The position numbers and the translations under genes were made by a program. Below the pieces are notes generated by a model. It was given only the letters and a program-made list of their open reading frames with translations. It was not told the origin of the DNA and searched no databases. Source: Chryseobacterium indologenes (GTDB taxonomy: Bacteria > Bacteroidota > Bacteroidia > Flavobacteriales > Weeksellaceae). From it: a DNA stretch of 64,000 bases. The stretch's first letter is position 1. Each line of letters opens with the position of its first letter. Positions 54,008-62,778 of the stretch are shown in pieces. Location of the stretch: contig CP065590.1 in the NCBI GenBank assembly GCA_016025055.1, forward strand, positions 1,178,001-1,242,000, in the 5' to 3' direction.

Positions 54008-55417
54008 ATGAAATTCAAATTATTACTGGCTTTTTGTTTCTGGATACTTCTTGTAACGGTATCATGCAATAAGGATGATATTACGTTTGATGCTCCTTCA
54101 CAGCAATTAAGATTTTCAAGAGATACGGTATTTTGTGATACAGTCTATCATCAGGTACGTTCAGAAACCTATGTGGTAAAAGTTTATAATAATGAAGACA
54201 AAGATATTCTGATCCCAAGAGTAAACCTTGAGCAGGGAGCAGCCTCATTATATAGAATCAATGTAGACGGAAAGCCTGGATATGATTTTAAAGATGTTCC
54301 TTTAAGAAAAAAGGACAGCCTTTATATTTTTGTTGAAATTTCTCCACAGGCTACGGGGCCTGAAGCTATTGCTGAAGACAAAGTAATTTTTTCCGGTCCT
54401 GCCGGACAGCAGCACGTGACTTTATTTTCGGTAGTTCAGGATGCAGAATTTTATATTCAGACGCCTACCAATCCTAATGTCATTACCAGCTCTACAACCT
54501 GGAGTAATAATAAAGCTAAAATCATCTACGGAAATCTTACCGTCAATCCTAATGTTACATTGGATGTAGATCCCGGAACAAAAATATATTTCCACAAAAA
54601 CAGTGGGATGAAGGTCGCTTCAGGAGGTGTTTTAAATATCAACGGAACCATGGATCAACAGGTTATCATTCGTGGAGACCGGAATGACACTAAATATGAT
54701 ACGGTTCCCAAAAACTGGAATTCTATTAAAATGGAGCCCAACTCTATCCTTAATATGAACCATGCAAGGCTTTTCGGAGGTATAAAAGGGCTGGAAATGA
54801 AGCAGACAACGGCTACCATTACCAATTCGTTCATCCACACCTTCCTGGATTACGGAATCTATGCGGTGGGATCTACAGTGAGAGCTAATAATTTGGTGAT
54901 GAATAACTGTGGGCTTTCATGTATCGGGATATTCAGAGGAGGAAATCACAGCTACACTCATGCAACGATTGCTAATTATTCCAAATCGATGAGCCAGTTT
55001 GACAGAAATGGAATTTTTGCCACCAATGAATGGAAAAATGACGCTGGCCAGATAGAACAGGGAGCTTTACAGCAATTGAGTATCAAAAATAGTATTGTGT
55101 ATTCTGATCGGGATAACTCAGTGCAGGTTGAGCCTACTTCCGGACAGCAATTCGAATTTTTAATCCAGAACTGCCTGATTAAATACTCCGGAAAATCTGA
55201 ATCCGGATATACTTTTGACAACAGTCAGAATGTAGTGCAGAGTATTAAAAATGAAGATCCTCAGTTTGTCAATTATTTCATGGCTAAAATGAATCTAAGA
55301 CTAAAATCAACTTCTCCGGCCAAAGGAAAAGGAAATGTAGCGGTAGCAGGAACAGTGCCTGTTGATATCGTAAATGTATCCAGAACAACCAATCCTACGC
55401 TGGGAGCTTATCAATAA
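54008..55417 (+). CDS. Lipoprotein with parallel beta-helix domain
   Basis: A 469-residue lipoprotein: signal peptide ends at LVTVSC (cysteine about 20) followed by NKDD, which resembles the surface-export signal of Bacteroidota lipoproteins. Residues about 30-150 form an Ig-like beta region (FCDTVYHQVRSETYVVKVYNNEDKDILIPRVNL). From about 165 the sequence falls into short repeats typical of a right-handed beta-helix (IIYGNLTVNPNVTLDVDPGTKIYFHKNSG, ILNMNHARLFGGIKGLEM, TNSFIHTFLDYGIYAV). No catalytic residues of pectate lyase-like enzymes can be recognised. The stop overlaps the ATG of the MazG-like gene by one base, so they are co-translated. Confidence 0.8.
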   Translation: MKFKLLLAFCFWILLVTVSCNKDDITFDAPSQQLRFSRDTVFCDTVYHQVRSETYVVKVYNNEDKDILIPRVNLEQGAASLYRINVDGKPGYDFKDVPLRKKDSLYIFVEISPQATGPEAIAEDKVIFSGPAGQQHVTLFSVVQDAEFYIQTPTNPNVITSSTTWSNNKAKIIYGNLTVNPNVTLDVDPGTKIYFHKNSGMKVASGGVLNINGTMDQQVIIRGDRNDTKYDTVPKNWNSIKMEPNSILNMNHARLFGGIKGLEMKQTTATITNSFIHTFLDYGIYAVGSTVRANNLVMNNCGLSCIGIFRGGNHSYTHATIANYSKSMSQFDRNGIFATNEWKNDAGQIEQGALQQLSIKNSIVYSDRDNSVQVEPTSGQQFEFLIQNCLIKYSGKSESGYTFDNSQNVVQSIKNEDPQFVNYFMAKMNLRLKSTSPAKGKGNVAVAGTVPVDIVNVSRTTNPTLGAYQ

Positions 55418-55743
55418 TGGAAATTACACAATTACAGCAACAGGTCGATGAGTGGATCAAAACCATCGGCGTAAGATATTTTAATGAACTCACCAATATG
55501 GCCATGCTGACTGAAGAAGTAGGTGAAGTCGCAAGAATCATTGCCAGAAGATATGGTGAGCAAAGTGAGAAAGAAAGTGACAAAAACAAGGATCTGGGAG
55601 AAGAACTGGCAGATGTGCTTTTTGTAACATTATGCCTAGCCAATCAAACGGGAGTCAATCTCCAGGAAGCTTTTGACAGGAAAATGAAAATAAAAACTGA
55701 TCGCGATAAAGATCGTCATCAGAATAATGAAAAATTGAAGTAG
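55417..55743 (+). CDS. MazG-like nucleotide pyrophosphohydrolase
   Basis: A 108-residue single-domain protein of the MazG-like all-alpha NTP pyrophosphatase group. The metal-binding motifs are EEVGEVAR (residues about 29-36) and the ExxD pair EELADVLF (about 64-71). It should hydrolyse NTPs or modified nucleotides to monophosphate and pyrophosphate in the cytosol. It starts on the last base of the upstream lipoprotein gene (TAATG), which couples their translation even though the products sit in different compartments. Confidence 0.88.
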   Translation: MEITQLQQQVDEWIKTIGVRYFNELTNMAMLTEEVGEVARIIARRYGEQSEKESDKNKDLGEELADVLFVTLCLANQTGVNLQEAFDRKMKIKTDRDKDRHQNNEKLK

Positions 55744-55912
55744 AGACTTCAGATGTTAGAGATCAGACCTCAGGCTGTGACAGTTTGTAATCTGATATTT
55801 AAAAACACTGGATCTTAAGAGAGTAATAAAATTGAAGGAGAGATTACATTGCTGATTATAGACCATGCCCGTCTGGAATCCGATGTCTGAAATCTGAAAT
55901 CTAAAGAAATAA
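55742..55912. repeat. Intergenic element bounded by imperfect inverted repeats, before aroA
   Basis: The left end (GACTTCAGATGTTAGAGATC, 55746 on) is roughly the reverse complement of the right end (GATGTCTGAAATCTGAAATC, 55885 on). The right-end word ATGTCTGAAATCTGA also occurs, in part, in the palindromic element at 26.87 kb. The interior has no ORF. It resembles a small dispersed palindromic element; its role, if any, is unknown. Confidence 0.45.
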
Positions 55913-57135
55913 TGAAGCTAGAAAAATCAACACTACTAGGAAATAAAACAGTACAGATCAGCGGTTCGAAGAGTATTTCGAATCGTTTATTGATTCTGGA
56001 AAGCCTGTTTAGCAATATAAAAATCGGGAATTTGTCTAATTCTCAGGATACACAGTTACTGAAAAAAGCATTGTCTGAAAATACAGAAACTGTAGACATC
56101 CATCACGCGGGAACTGCTATGCGTTTTCTGACTTCCTATTATTCTATTCAGGAAGGAAAAACAACGATTCTTACCGGTTCCAAGAGAATGAAGGAAAGAC
56201 CGATTAAAAATCTGGTGAATGCCCTGAGAGATCTTGGAGTTGACATCGAGTACCTTGAAAATGATGGATTTCCCCCTTTAAAAATCACCGGAAAAAAGAT
56301 CAGTCAGACTTCAGTGAATGTTCCTGCTAATATATCAAGCCAGTTTATCACATCTCTCCTGCTTATTGCCGGAAAGCTTGAAAACGGACTGGAAATCAAT
56401 CTTGTGGGTGACGTAACTTCAAGGTCTTATATTGAAATGACACTTGATATTTTGACTAAATTCGGAATCAGAAACAGTTTTACAGGCAATACTATCAGAG
56501 TGGAACCTTTCAATCCCGACGATCAGCCTTCAACAGATTCTTACGAAGTGGAAAGTGACTGGAGCTCTGCTTCTTACTTCTACTCGATCTGTGCTCTTGG
56601 AAGGGAAACCCTTCACCTGAAAAGTTTTTATAAAGAATCTACGCAGGGAGATTCTGCGATTGCAAAAATATATGAGGATTTCTTTGGAATTAAGACTATT
56701 TTCTCAGAGGATGAACATAAAATTACATTAGAACCTCAACAGAATTTTTCTTTCCCTGAAAAAATCATCCTGGATATGAACAACTGTCCGGATATTGCCC
56801 AAACGCTATGTGTGACGGCCTCCGCTTTACAAATTCCTTTTGAGATCTCAGGATTGGGAACCTTAAGAGTAAAAGAAACGGACAGGCTTCTTGCTCTATA
56901 CCATGAATTACAAAAACTGGGTACTGAAACAGAAATCACAGACCTTACAATCAAGTCGATCAGTTTCGGGGAACCGCAGGATAATATTTCCATCAGGACC
57001 TATCAGGATCACAGAATGGCTATGAGTTTTGCGCCTTTCTGCCTGATCAAAGAACTGAATATCGAAGAGGAAGATGTTGTGGAAAAATCTTATCCGATGT
57101 TCTGGAGAGATCTTGCCGGCATCTTGACGAATTAA
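55912..57135 (+). CDS. aroA: 3-phosphoshikimate 1-carboxyvinyltransferase (EPSP synthase)
   Basis: A 407-residue enzyme of the shikimate pathway that joins phosphoenolpyruvate to shikimate 3-phosphate. The N-terminal substrate-binding lysine is in GSKSISNRLLILE (residues about 20-32), and the conserved HAGTAMRFLTSYYS segment and the VKETDRLLAL motif with catalytic residues are present. The C-terminal DHRMAMSFAPF is the last conserved block. It is slightly shorter than Escherichia coli AroA but complete in motifs. A compound terminator follows. Confidence 0.95.
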   Translation: MKLEKSTLLGNKTVQISGSKSISNRLLILESLFSNIKIGNLSNSQDTQLLKKALSENTETVDIHHAGTAMRFLTSYYSIQEGKTTILTGSKRMKERPIKNLVNALRDLGVDIEYLENDGFPPLKITGKKISQTSVNVPANISSQFITSLLLIAGKLENGLEINLVGDVTSRSYIEMTLDILTKFGIRNSFTGNTIRVEPFNPDDQPSTDSYEVESDWSSASYFYSICALGRETLHLKSFYKESTQGDSAIAKIYEDFFGIKTIFSEDEHKITLEPQQNFSFPEKIILDMNNCPDIAQTLCVTASALQIPFEISGLGTLRVKETDRLLALYHELQKLGTETEITDLTIKSISFGEPQDNISIRTYQDHRMAMSFAPFCLIKELNIEEEDVVEKSYPMFWRDLAGILTN

Positions 57136-57148
57136 TATTACAACGTAA

Positions 57149-57201
57149 AAACGGGATAATTTGAAATGAACTTATACATCTGATGTAAATTATCCCGTTT
57201 A
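57149..57201 (+). terminator. Compound terminator of aroA
   Basis: AAACGGGATAATTT at 57149-57162 pairs with AAATTATCCCGTTT at 57187-57200. A smaller hairpin (TACATC/GATGTA, 57175-57187) sits inside. Confidence 0.75.
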
Positions 57202-57215
57202 CTACATACTGTTTC

Positions 57216-57896
57216 ATGAAGTCTCTTTTTTCTTTTCTCTGTTTCTTGTCACTGACAGGTTTTTATGCCCAAAGTATCCCAGATTTTTCGGTACCGACAG
57301 GATATATAAAAGTGGCAGAAGCAAAGGGAGATCTCGATAAAGATGGCAGAGACGAAATAATTCTCGCATTTGATACGAATATAAAAGCATCAGAACAGGA
57401 AGGCTCTTCAAACCGGATAGATAAGCTGCGGATGTTTTATATTTTGAAAAATGAAAACAATCATCTTAAGGTCTGGAAAGAAAATTCTACTTTCCTTTTA
57501 TCCGGCGGTACAGGCTTTTCTCCTGAATATAACAGGCTTGAACTTTCCGTAAAAAACAATTGTCTTATTATTGAACAGGAGTATTCCACCAATTCCCGGC
57601 ATACTCAAAGCTATAAGCATACTTTCAGATTCCAGGAGGGCGATTTTTACCTGATTGGTTCTGAGGATACGTTTGAAGATACTTGTGATTTTAAATTTAT
57701 AAATGTCATCAACTTTTCAACCGGAAAAGTAGTGATTGACAAAAAATATTCTTCCTGTGATGAACAAACAAAAGTATTACCCGACGGGTATAAAGAGTTT
57801 AACCACAAGTTTCAGGCACTTATCAAAATGAATGATTTCAAAATCGGTGAACATACATTCAGAATTCCCGGTTCAAAGGAGGATTTTGTTTTTTAA
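57216..57896 (+). CDS. Secreted protein of unknown function
   Basis: A 226-residue protein with a signal peptide (MKSLFSFLCFLSLTGFYAQS). The first part (DKDGRDEIILAFDTN) resembles the calcium-binding DxDGxD loops of FG-GAP or EF-hand-like proteins, a single unit. The rest is beta-rich (FYILKNENNHLKVWKENSTFLLSGG, YKHTFRFQEGDFYLIGSED) and has no recognised family. Proteins of this kind often read as VCBS or FG-GAP relatives, but only one motif is seen here. It stands alone after the aroA terminator. Confidence 0.65.
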   Translation: MKSLFSFLCFLSLTGFYAQSIPDFSVPTGYIKVAEAKGDLDKDGRDEIILAFDTNIKASEQEGSSNRIDKLRMFYILKNENNHLKVWKENSTFLLSGGTGFSPEYNRLELSVKNNCLIIEQEYSTNSRHTQSYKHTFRFQEGDFYLIGSEDTFEDTCDFKFINVINFSTGKVVIDKKYSSCDEQTKVLPDGYKEFNHKFQALIKMNDFKIGEHTFRIPGSKEDFVF

Positions 57897-58115
57897 GAAG
57901 AAAAGCCGGAAGATTGGGGCTGAAAGTGCTTTGCATCCTTATTTTAAATTTTCATTTTTTTTAAGAATACTTCTTAAGAGAGTAAAAGTAATTTTTTTTG
58001 CTGCCGGCTCCCAATCCGTTATTTTCAACAACTTAATTATCTTTTAAAATTAAATTAACTCCTCGTAATTTGATATATTCTTATTTTTAGGTTACAATAA
58101 AAATATGAAAAAACT

Positions 58116-59114
58116 ATGTTCAAATTAAACATGAGACGTTTTACGTCCATTACATTGGGTATTGCTACCGCTACCGTATTCTTTTCCTGTTCAAATGACA
58201 GTATCACTGAAAGAGACTCTCATGAAACTGTTCTGGCATCTTCCGCAAAACTTATAGGCAAAGCGTCTTTACTTCCTCTTGAGATGAACAGCTGGATGGC
58301 CGGTCTCCAGGATAATATTTCTATTTCAAAAATTTCAATTCCCGGAACACATGATTCAGGAGCACGTATTGACGCCCCGGTTGTATCAGGTACAGCGAAA
58401 ACACAAGACCTCAGCATTGCAGAACAGCTGAATGCGGGAGTACGTTTTCTCGATATCCGTTGCAGACATATTGACAATTCTTTTACCATTCATCACGGAG
58501 CTATTTATCAGAAGTTAAATTTTGATGATGTACTTAATGCCTGCTATGCTTTTTTAAACAGCCATCCGTCGGAAACCATCATCATGTCTGTAAAAGAAGA
58601 ACATGAGCCGTCTAATAACACCAGAACTTTTGAAAAGACCTTTGATTCTTATGTTCAGAAAAATGAATCAAAATGGAACCTTGGAACGAATATTCCAACG
58701 CTTGGAGAGGTAAGGGGAAAAATAAGATTGCTAAGAAGGTTCTCTGCTGAAACAGCCAAAGGAATCAGTGCTACGTCGTGGGCAGATAACACAACATTTG
58801 ACATCAACAATCCGGGAGCTGCATTAAGGGTTCAGGATTATTATAAAGTAACAAACAATGACGATAAGTGGAACGGAATCTCCGGATTACTGAATGAGGC
58901 TAAAAACGACAGCAGCAACAAACTTTATATCAATTTCACGAGCGGGTATAAACCGGGGATCTTTGGTATTCCTAGTATTCCTACGGTTTCGAATAATATT
59001 AATCCAAGGCTTAAAACATTCTTTCAGAATAATACAAAAGGATCTTTTGGAGTAATGCCTATTGATTTTGTGAATGCAGAATTATCCGAACTGATTGTAA
59101 AAACCAATTTCTGA
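58116..59114 (+). CDS. Phosphatidylinositol-specific phospholipase C-like lipoprotein
   Basis: A 332-residue lipoprotein: signal region ends at VFFSCSNDS (cysteine about 28 from the first ATG; the ATG at 58131 is an alternative start). The PI-PLC X domain follows. Catalytic histidine 1 is in SIPGTHDSGARI (about residue 77) and histidine 2 in TIHHGAIYQ (about 128). LDIRCRHID carries conserved charged residues, and EHEPS supplies another. This fold cleaves phosphatidylinositol or GPI-type phosphodiesters to a cyclic inositol phosphate without calcium. It should face the periplasm or the outside. It converges on the GDPD-phosphatase gene, which could remove phosphate from the products. Confidence 0.87.
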   Translation: MFKLNMRRFTSITLGIATATVFFSCSNDSITERDSHETVLASSAKLIGKASLLPLEMNSWMAGLQDNISISKISIPGTHDSGARIDAPVVSGTAKTQDLSIAEQLNAGVRFLDIRCRHIDNSFTIHHGAIYQKLNFDDVLNACYAFLNSHPSETIIMSVKEEHEPSNNTRTFEKTFDSYVQKNESKWNLGTNIPTLGEVRGKIRLLRRFSAETAKGISATSWADNTTFDINNPGAALRVQDYYKVTNNDDKWNGISGLLNEAKNDSSNKLYINFTSGYKPGIFGIPSIPTVSNNINPRLKTFFQNNTKGSFGVMPIDFVNAELSELIVKTNF

Positions 59115-59142
59115 GTTATTTAATCGCCAGATATTTTCAAAA

Positions 59143-59175
59143 ACAGGCTGCCTCATTGCTGAGGCAGCCTGTGTT
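59143..59175. terminator. Bidirectional terminator after the PI-PLC-like gene
   Basis: A perfect 13-bp stem, ACAGGCTGCCTCA at 59143-59155 against TGAGGCAGCCTGT at 59160-59172. Confidence 0.75.
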
Positions 59176-59290
59176 ATCAGTGGTTTACAAAACCATTGAA
59201 TGCAAATTTAAAAACGTAATTGATTAAAGTAGAATATAACTCTTAGTAAAGAGCTACCTATTTTTTATCCACTTTAAATTACTTGATAAA

Positions 59291-61117
59291 TTATTTCTCA
59301 ATCCCGTAAGCGGCAAGAATTTTATTAAAGACTTCTGTATTCTCAAATAATCCTGTAAATTCTTTAGAATTTGGCCCATACGCAAAAACACTCGAAGGAA
59401 TTGAAGTATGGTCATTGGTACTGAAATTTCCGAATACCCAACCTTCCTCCAGACTTCCGTCAAGGAGCGTTAGTCCACCTGTTTCATGATCTCCGACAAC
59501 AATGACCAGTGTTTCCTTATTTTCATCGGCAAATTTCATGGCTTTTCCTACGACATGATCGAAGTCTAATAATTCGGTAACCAGTTGCTCTATATTATTG
59601 CTGTGTCCGCCTCCATCAGTTTGGGAAGCTTCAATCATCATAAAAAAACCTTTTTTATTTGATTTAAGATCATTAAGCGTAAGATCAAAAGCGTCGGACA
59701 GCCAGTTCCCTCTCCCATTGCTGATTCTTTGTGATGCTAAAGGATCAATGATCAGGGTACGGTTATTTATTTTTTCCACTGATTTCAGATCACGGTAGAG
59801 ATCTACTTTGGCTTCCTTCAATTTCTGTTCTGCTTCCGGGGTTAATCCGCTGGTAGGTCCTCCGATCAGGATTTTTGTTTTGGAAGTGGCAAAATCTTTC
59901 AGGATAGGTTCTGAACTGTTTCTGTTGTCCGAATGCGCATAAAAATCTGCAGGCGTGGCATCTGTCACATCCCCAGTTGAGATCAGCCCTGAAACCATTC
60001 CTTTAGCCGCAATAATATCGGGGATTTGTGCTAAAGCTTTCCCGGCGTTATCAACTCCTACAAATGTATTTTTGGTTTTCACTCCGGTTGCAAATGCGGT
60101 GGAACCCGGTGCGGAATCTGTAATGTATGCATTCGACGAATTGGTTTTAGACCAACCTGTTGATTTCATATTAAATACATTCAGTTTTCCTTTATTTGCC
60201 GTGAAGGCTGCATAATATTGCGGCAAAGAGGTACCGTCCGGAATCAGCAGAATTACATTCTTCACTTTTTTGCTTACTCCATCGGTCTTATAAGTGGGAG
60301 TATAGGTCGTATATTCCTTCGTATTCTTGTAGAAATTCTTCGGAATTGTATTCATGAATTTTTTGAGATCCGGAATATGGTCTGTATTGATGTAGTCTGC
60401 TCCCATATCCATTAGGTTTACCCACGCATTGGGAAAATCCGGAGCTCCGTAAAACCGCATCGGTTTCTGCTGTGTATGCGCCCGCTCAACAGCTGCTTTT
60501 ATTTTTGCTGTTTCTTCATCTCTCGGAATCCCTTTTCCGTTCCATTTCACTAGTCCGGGTAAATCGGCACTGAACATTCCGATTCTTTTCAACTCGTCAG
60601 TGGTATAGTTTTTATCAAGATCGCCATCAAAATACAGATAGCTGGGATAATTTCTAAAATCACCGGGTTGCGGCCTTCCTCCTGTAATCACCATTTTAAC
60701 TCCTGAATTTCCTGTAATTTCAGGATACTTCTTTAAAGTTGCGACCAAAGCTGTCAACGATGATTTATAATCCTGTTTGATATCAATCAGTAATTGCAGT
60801 TTTTTAGTCTTATCAGCATATATACTTCCTTTGTTCAGTTTAATCTGTTTTGAAATATTGTCAAGATAAAGACTTTCCAGGGTTCTATCTGGTGAAAGTT
60901 CCTTTTCGGTATGGGCTACCCAAAGCTTTCCTTTTACCAGGAAAACATCTGCTTCAACAGATCCAAAATTAGCATAATATGCCTGCCAGAAAGGAATTTC
61001 CTGCATATAGTCGTTGTGGGAGTGAGCATTTCCTACATTGTAATTCAAATAATTCTGAGCCTGACTTTCAGTAAAAACGGCTAAGGCCATTACCACTAGT
61101 ATTTTTGATAATTTCAT
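59291..61117 (-). CDS. GDPD-like domain fused to alkaline phosphatase, secreted
   Basis: A 608-residue secreted enzyme. The open frame extends 20 codons upstream, but the ATG at 61117 opens a normal signal peptide (MKLSKILVVMALAVFTESQAQ). Residues about 25-280 look like a glycerophosphodiester phosphodiesterase-type barrel: HSHNDY in place of the usual first HRG motif, then SVEADVFLVKGKLWVAH with the E-x-D and second histidine. Residues about 300-605 are an alkaline phosphatase: LLIPDGTS, the nucleophile serine in YITDSAPGSTAFATG, and metal ligands in EASQTDGGGHSNN and VVGDHETGG. The pair in one chain could cut a phosphodiester and then release phosphate. It has no shared transcript with the SusD gene, since a strong terminator lies between. 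Confidence 0.88.
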   Translation of the reverse strand: MKLSKILVVMALAVFTESQAQNYLNYNVGNAHSHNDYMQEIPFWQAYYANFGSVEADVFLVKGKLWVAHTEKELSPDRTLESLYLDNISKQIKLNKGSIYADKTKKLQLLIDIKQDYKSSLTALVATLKKYPEITGNSGVKMVITGGRPQPGDFRNYPSYLYFDGDLDKNYTTDELKRIGMFSADLPGLVKWNGKGIPRDEETAKIKAAVERAHTQQKPMRFYGAPDFPNAWVNLMDMGADYINTDHIPDLKKFMNTIPKNFYKNTKEYTTYTPTYKTDGVSKKVKNVILLIPDGTSLPQYYAAFTANKGKLNVFNMKSTGWSKTNSSNAYITDSAPGSTAFATGVKTKNTFVGVDNAGKALAQIPDIIAAKGMVSGLISTGDVTDATPADFYAHSDNRNSSEPILKDFATSKTKILIGGPTSGLTPEAEQKLKEAKVDLYRDLKSVEKINNRTLIIDPLASQRISNGRGNWLSDAFDLTLNDLKSNKKGFFMMIEASQTDGGGHSNNIEQLVTELLDFDHVVGKAMKFADENKETLVIVVGDHETGGLTLLDGSLEEGWVFGNFSTNDHTSIPSSVFAYGPNSKEFTGLFENTEVFNKILAAYGIEK

Positions 61118-61183
61118 TCGTTTATTTTTATGGTCTTGGTCGCGCTGATAAAATGTTTGGCGCAAATGCTTTATCATACGTGT

Positions 61184-61222
61184 AAAAAACTATATCATTG
61201 CAGAGATTCTGCAATGATATAG
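61184..61222 (-). terminator. Terminator after susD
   Basis: A perfect 15-bp stem, CTATATCATTGCAGA at 61190-61204 against its complement at 61208-61222. The A run at 61184-61189 gives the U tail on the minus strand. It separates the SusCD transcript from the phosphatase gene. Confidence 0.85.
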
Positions 61223-61246
61223 AGGGTAATATATTGGGCTGATTTT

Positions 61247-62752
61247 TTACCAACCTTCGTTTTGTTTAATGATTCCGTAGCTGTTTACAATCTCTGCTTG
61301 CGGCACCGCCCAAACATTATGTACGGAAGGATTAAAATTTCTGGCAGCCCATACCACCTGTCCGTTGATCCCATGTAAAGGTTTTGCATAGGTAGCCTGA
61401 GCATCCCCCCAACGTACAAGGTCTCTGTGACGGTCTGCCCACTCTCCTGCCAGTTCACAACGTCTTTCGTGTTTCAGATCTGCCATTGTACAGCCGGTCT
61501 TTGGAGCCAGGCCTGCGCGGGTTCTGATCATATTGATCTCCTGATCCGCATTTCCTCCGGACATCAGCAAGGCTTCAGCTTTGATAAGAATCACCTCTGC
61601 ATAACGCATAATCGGAACAGCAAGATCTGTACAAGGATAATCTCCGTTGGCACTCACGTGGCCGCTGCTCAATGGATATTTGAAGGCATCCATATATTTA
61701 TTGAACTGATATCCTGTGAGCGAGTTGGAAGAAGCATATGTTCTTTCTGTTCCGTTAAATGTAAACTTATCTCCAAGTTTCAGAACGGTTGTATTTCTTC
61801 TGAGGTCTCCGGCTTCATACTCATCATATAGTTCTTTCGTGGGCTGGAAATACCCCCATCCGTTATATTCTCCCCAACCTTTGTTCTCAAGCATAACTCC
61901 AGGAAGGATACTTCCCACAGAGTTAAATTTAGGAGTACTTGGAACTGACCAGATATATTCTGAACTGTAATTATTTTCGGCTTTGAAAACATCTGCATAA
62001 TTGTTCAGCAGATTTCTATTGCCTTTAGTCATGACCTCATTCGCCCAAAAGGCTGCATTCTGCCAGTCTTTCATGAATAAATATACTTTTGCCAAAAGTG
62101 CCCATGCTGCGGCCTTATGAGGTCTCCCGTAATCTTTGGCCGGAAGCTCTGCCTGGCTTGGCAGTAATACTGCTGCTTTTTTAAGGTCTTCAACAATGAA
62201 TTTGTAGTTTTCCATCACATTGGCTGCTCTTGGAGTCGGACCGTCCGGCTCTTTGGTACGGTCTACAATGGGAATACCTGCTTTTTCATTTCCGTAGCTG
62301 TATGCTAATTCAAAGTACATTCTGCTGCTCATAAACAGCGCTTCTCCCAAGTATTTATTTTTAACCGCCTGTGATGCCTGGATATTATTAACATTACGGA
62401 TAACGCGGTTCGCCACCCCAATTACTGTATATCTCTTGTTCCACTGGGTTTCCAGATCTCCGGCAGCGATATAATTGCTGCTGAAATTCTTCACATTATC
62501 CGCTTCACTTTTTGATCTACCCGTTACCATATCATCGCTGGCATTGATGAACCAGAAAAACCCTCTTCCGTAAAACTCACTGTCTGAAAGTGGCTTGTAC
62601 ATTGCATTGGCTCCGGTAATCAGGTCATTTTCAGTTTTCCAGAAACTGGCTTCTGTTGGAGTTCCTTCCGGCTGTATATCCAATTCGTTGGTACAAGATA
62701 ACAATGATGCAGATAGCCCTGTTATTATTAATATTCTATTGAAAATTTTCAT
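61247..62752 (-). CDS. SusD/RagB-family nutrient-binding outer-membrane lipoprotein
   Basis: A 501-residue SusD-type lipoprotein. The signal peptide ends at SLLSC (cysteine about 20) followed by TNELDIQPEG, the usual SusD opening. The N-terminal TPR-like region includes WNKRYTVIGVANRVIRNVNNI, and ALLAKVYLFMKDWQNAAFWANEVM is the family's repeat core. The C-terminus ends with the typical AVPQAEIVNSYGIIKQNEGW. It caps the TonB-dependent SusC channel encoded 26 bases upstream on the minus strand and binds the substrate at the cell surface. Beside phosphodiesterase and phosphatase genes, a phosphorylated substrate is likely, but a glycan cannot be excluded. Confidence 0.93.
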   Translation of the reverse strand: MKIFNRILIITGLSASLLSCTNELDIQPEGTPTEASFWKTENDLITGANAMYKPLSDSEFYGRGFFWFINASDDMVTGRSKSEADNVKNFSSNYIAAGDLETQWNKRYTVIGVANRVIRNVNNIQASQAVKNKYLGEALFMSSRMYFELAYSYGNEKAGIPIVDRTKEPDGPTPRAANVMENYKFIVEDLKKAAVLLPSQAELPAKDYGRPHKAAAWALLAKVYLFMKDWQNAAFWANEVMTKGNRNLLNNYADVFKAENNYSSEYIWSVPSTPKFNSVGSILPGVMLENKGWGEYNGWGYFQPTKELYDEYEAGDLRRNTTVLKLGDKFTFNGTERTYASSNSLTGYQFNKYMDAFKYPLSSGHVSANGDYPCTDLAVPIMRYAEVILIKAEALLMSGGNADQEINMIRTRAGLAPKTGCTMADLKHERRCELAGEWADRHRDLVRWGDAQATYAKPLHGINGQVVWAARNFNPSVHNVWAVPQAEIVNSYGIIKQNEGW

Positions 62753-62778
62753 CTTTTTACTTTTTAAATTGTTTTAGA

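Noticed and set aside
57832..58047. 71-codon plus-strand ORF
   Set aside because: It begins inside the 57216 gene in another frame and continues into AT-rich DNA without a start context.
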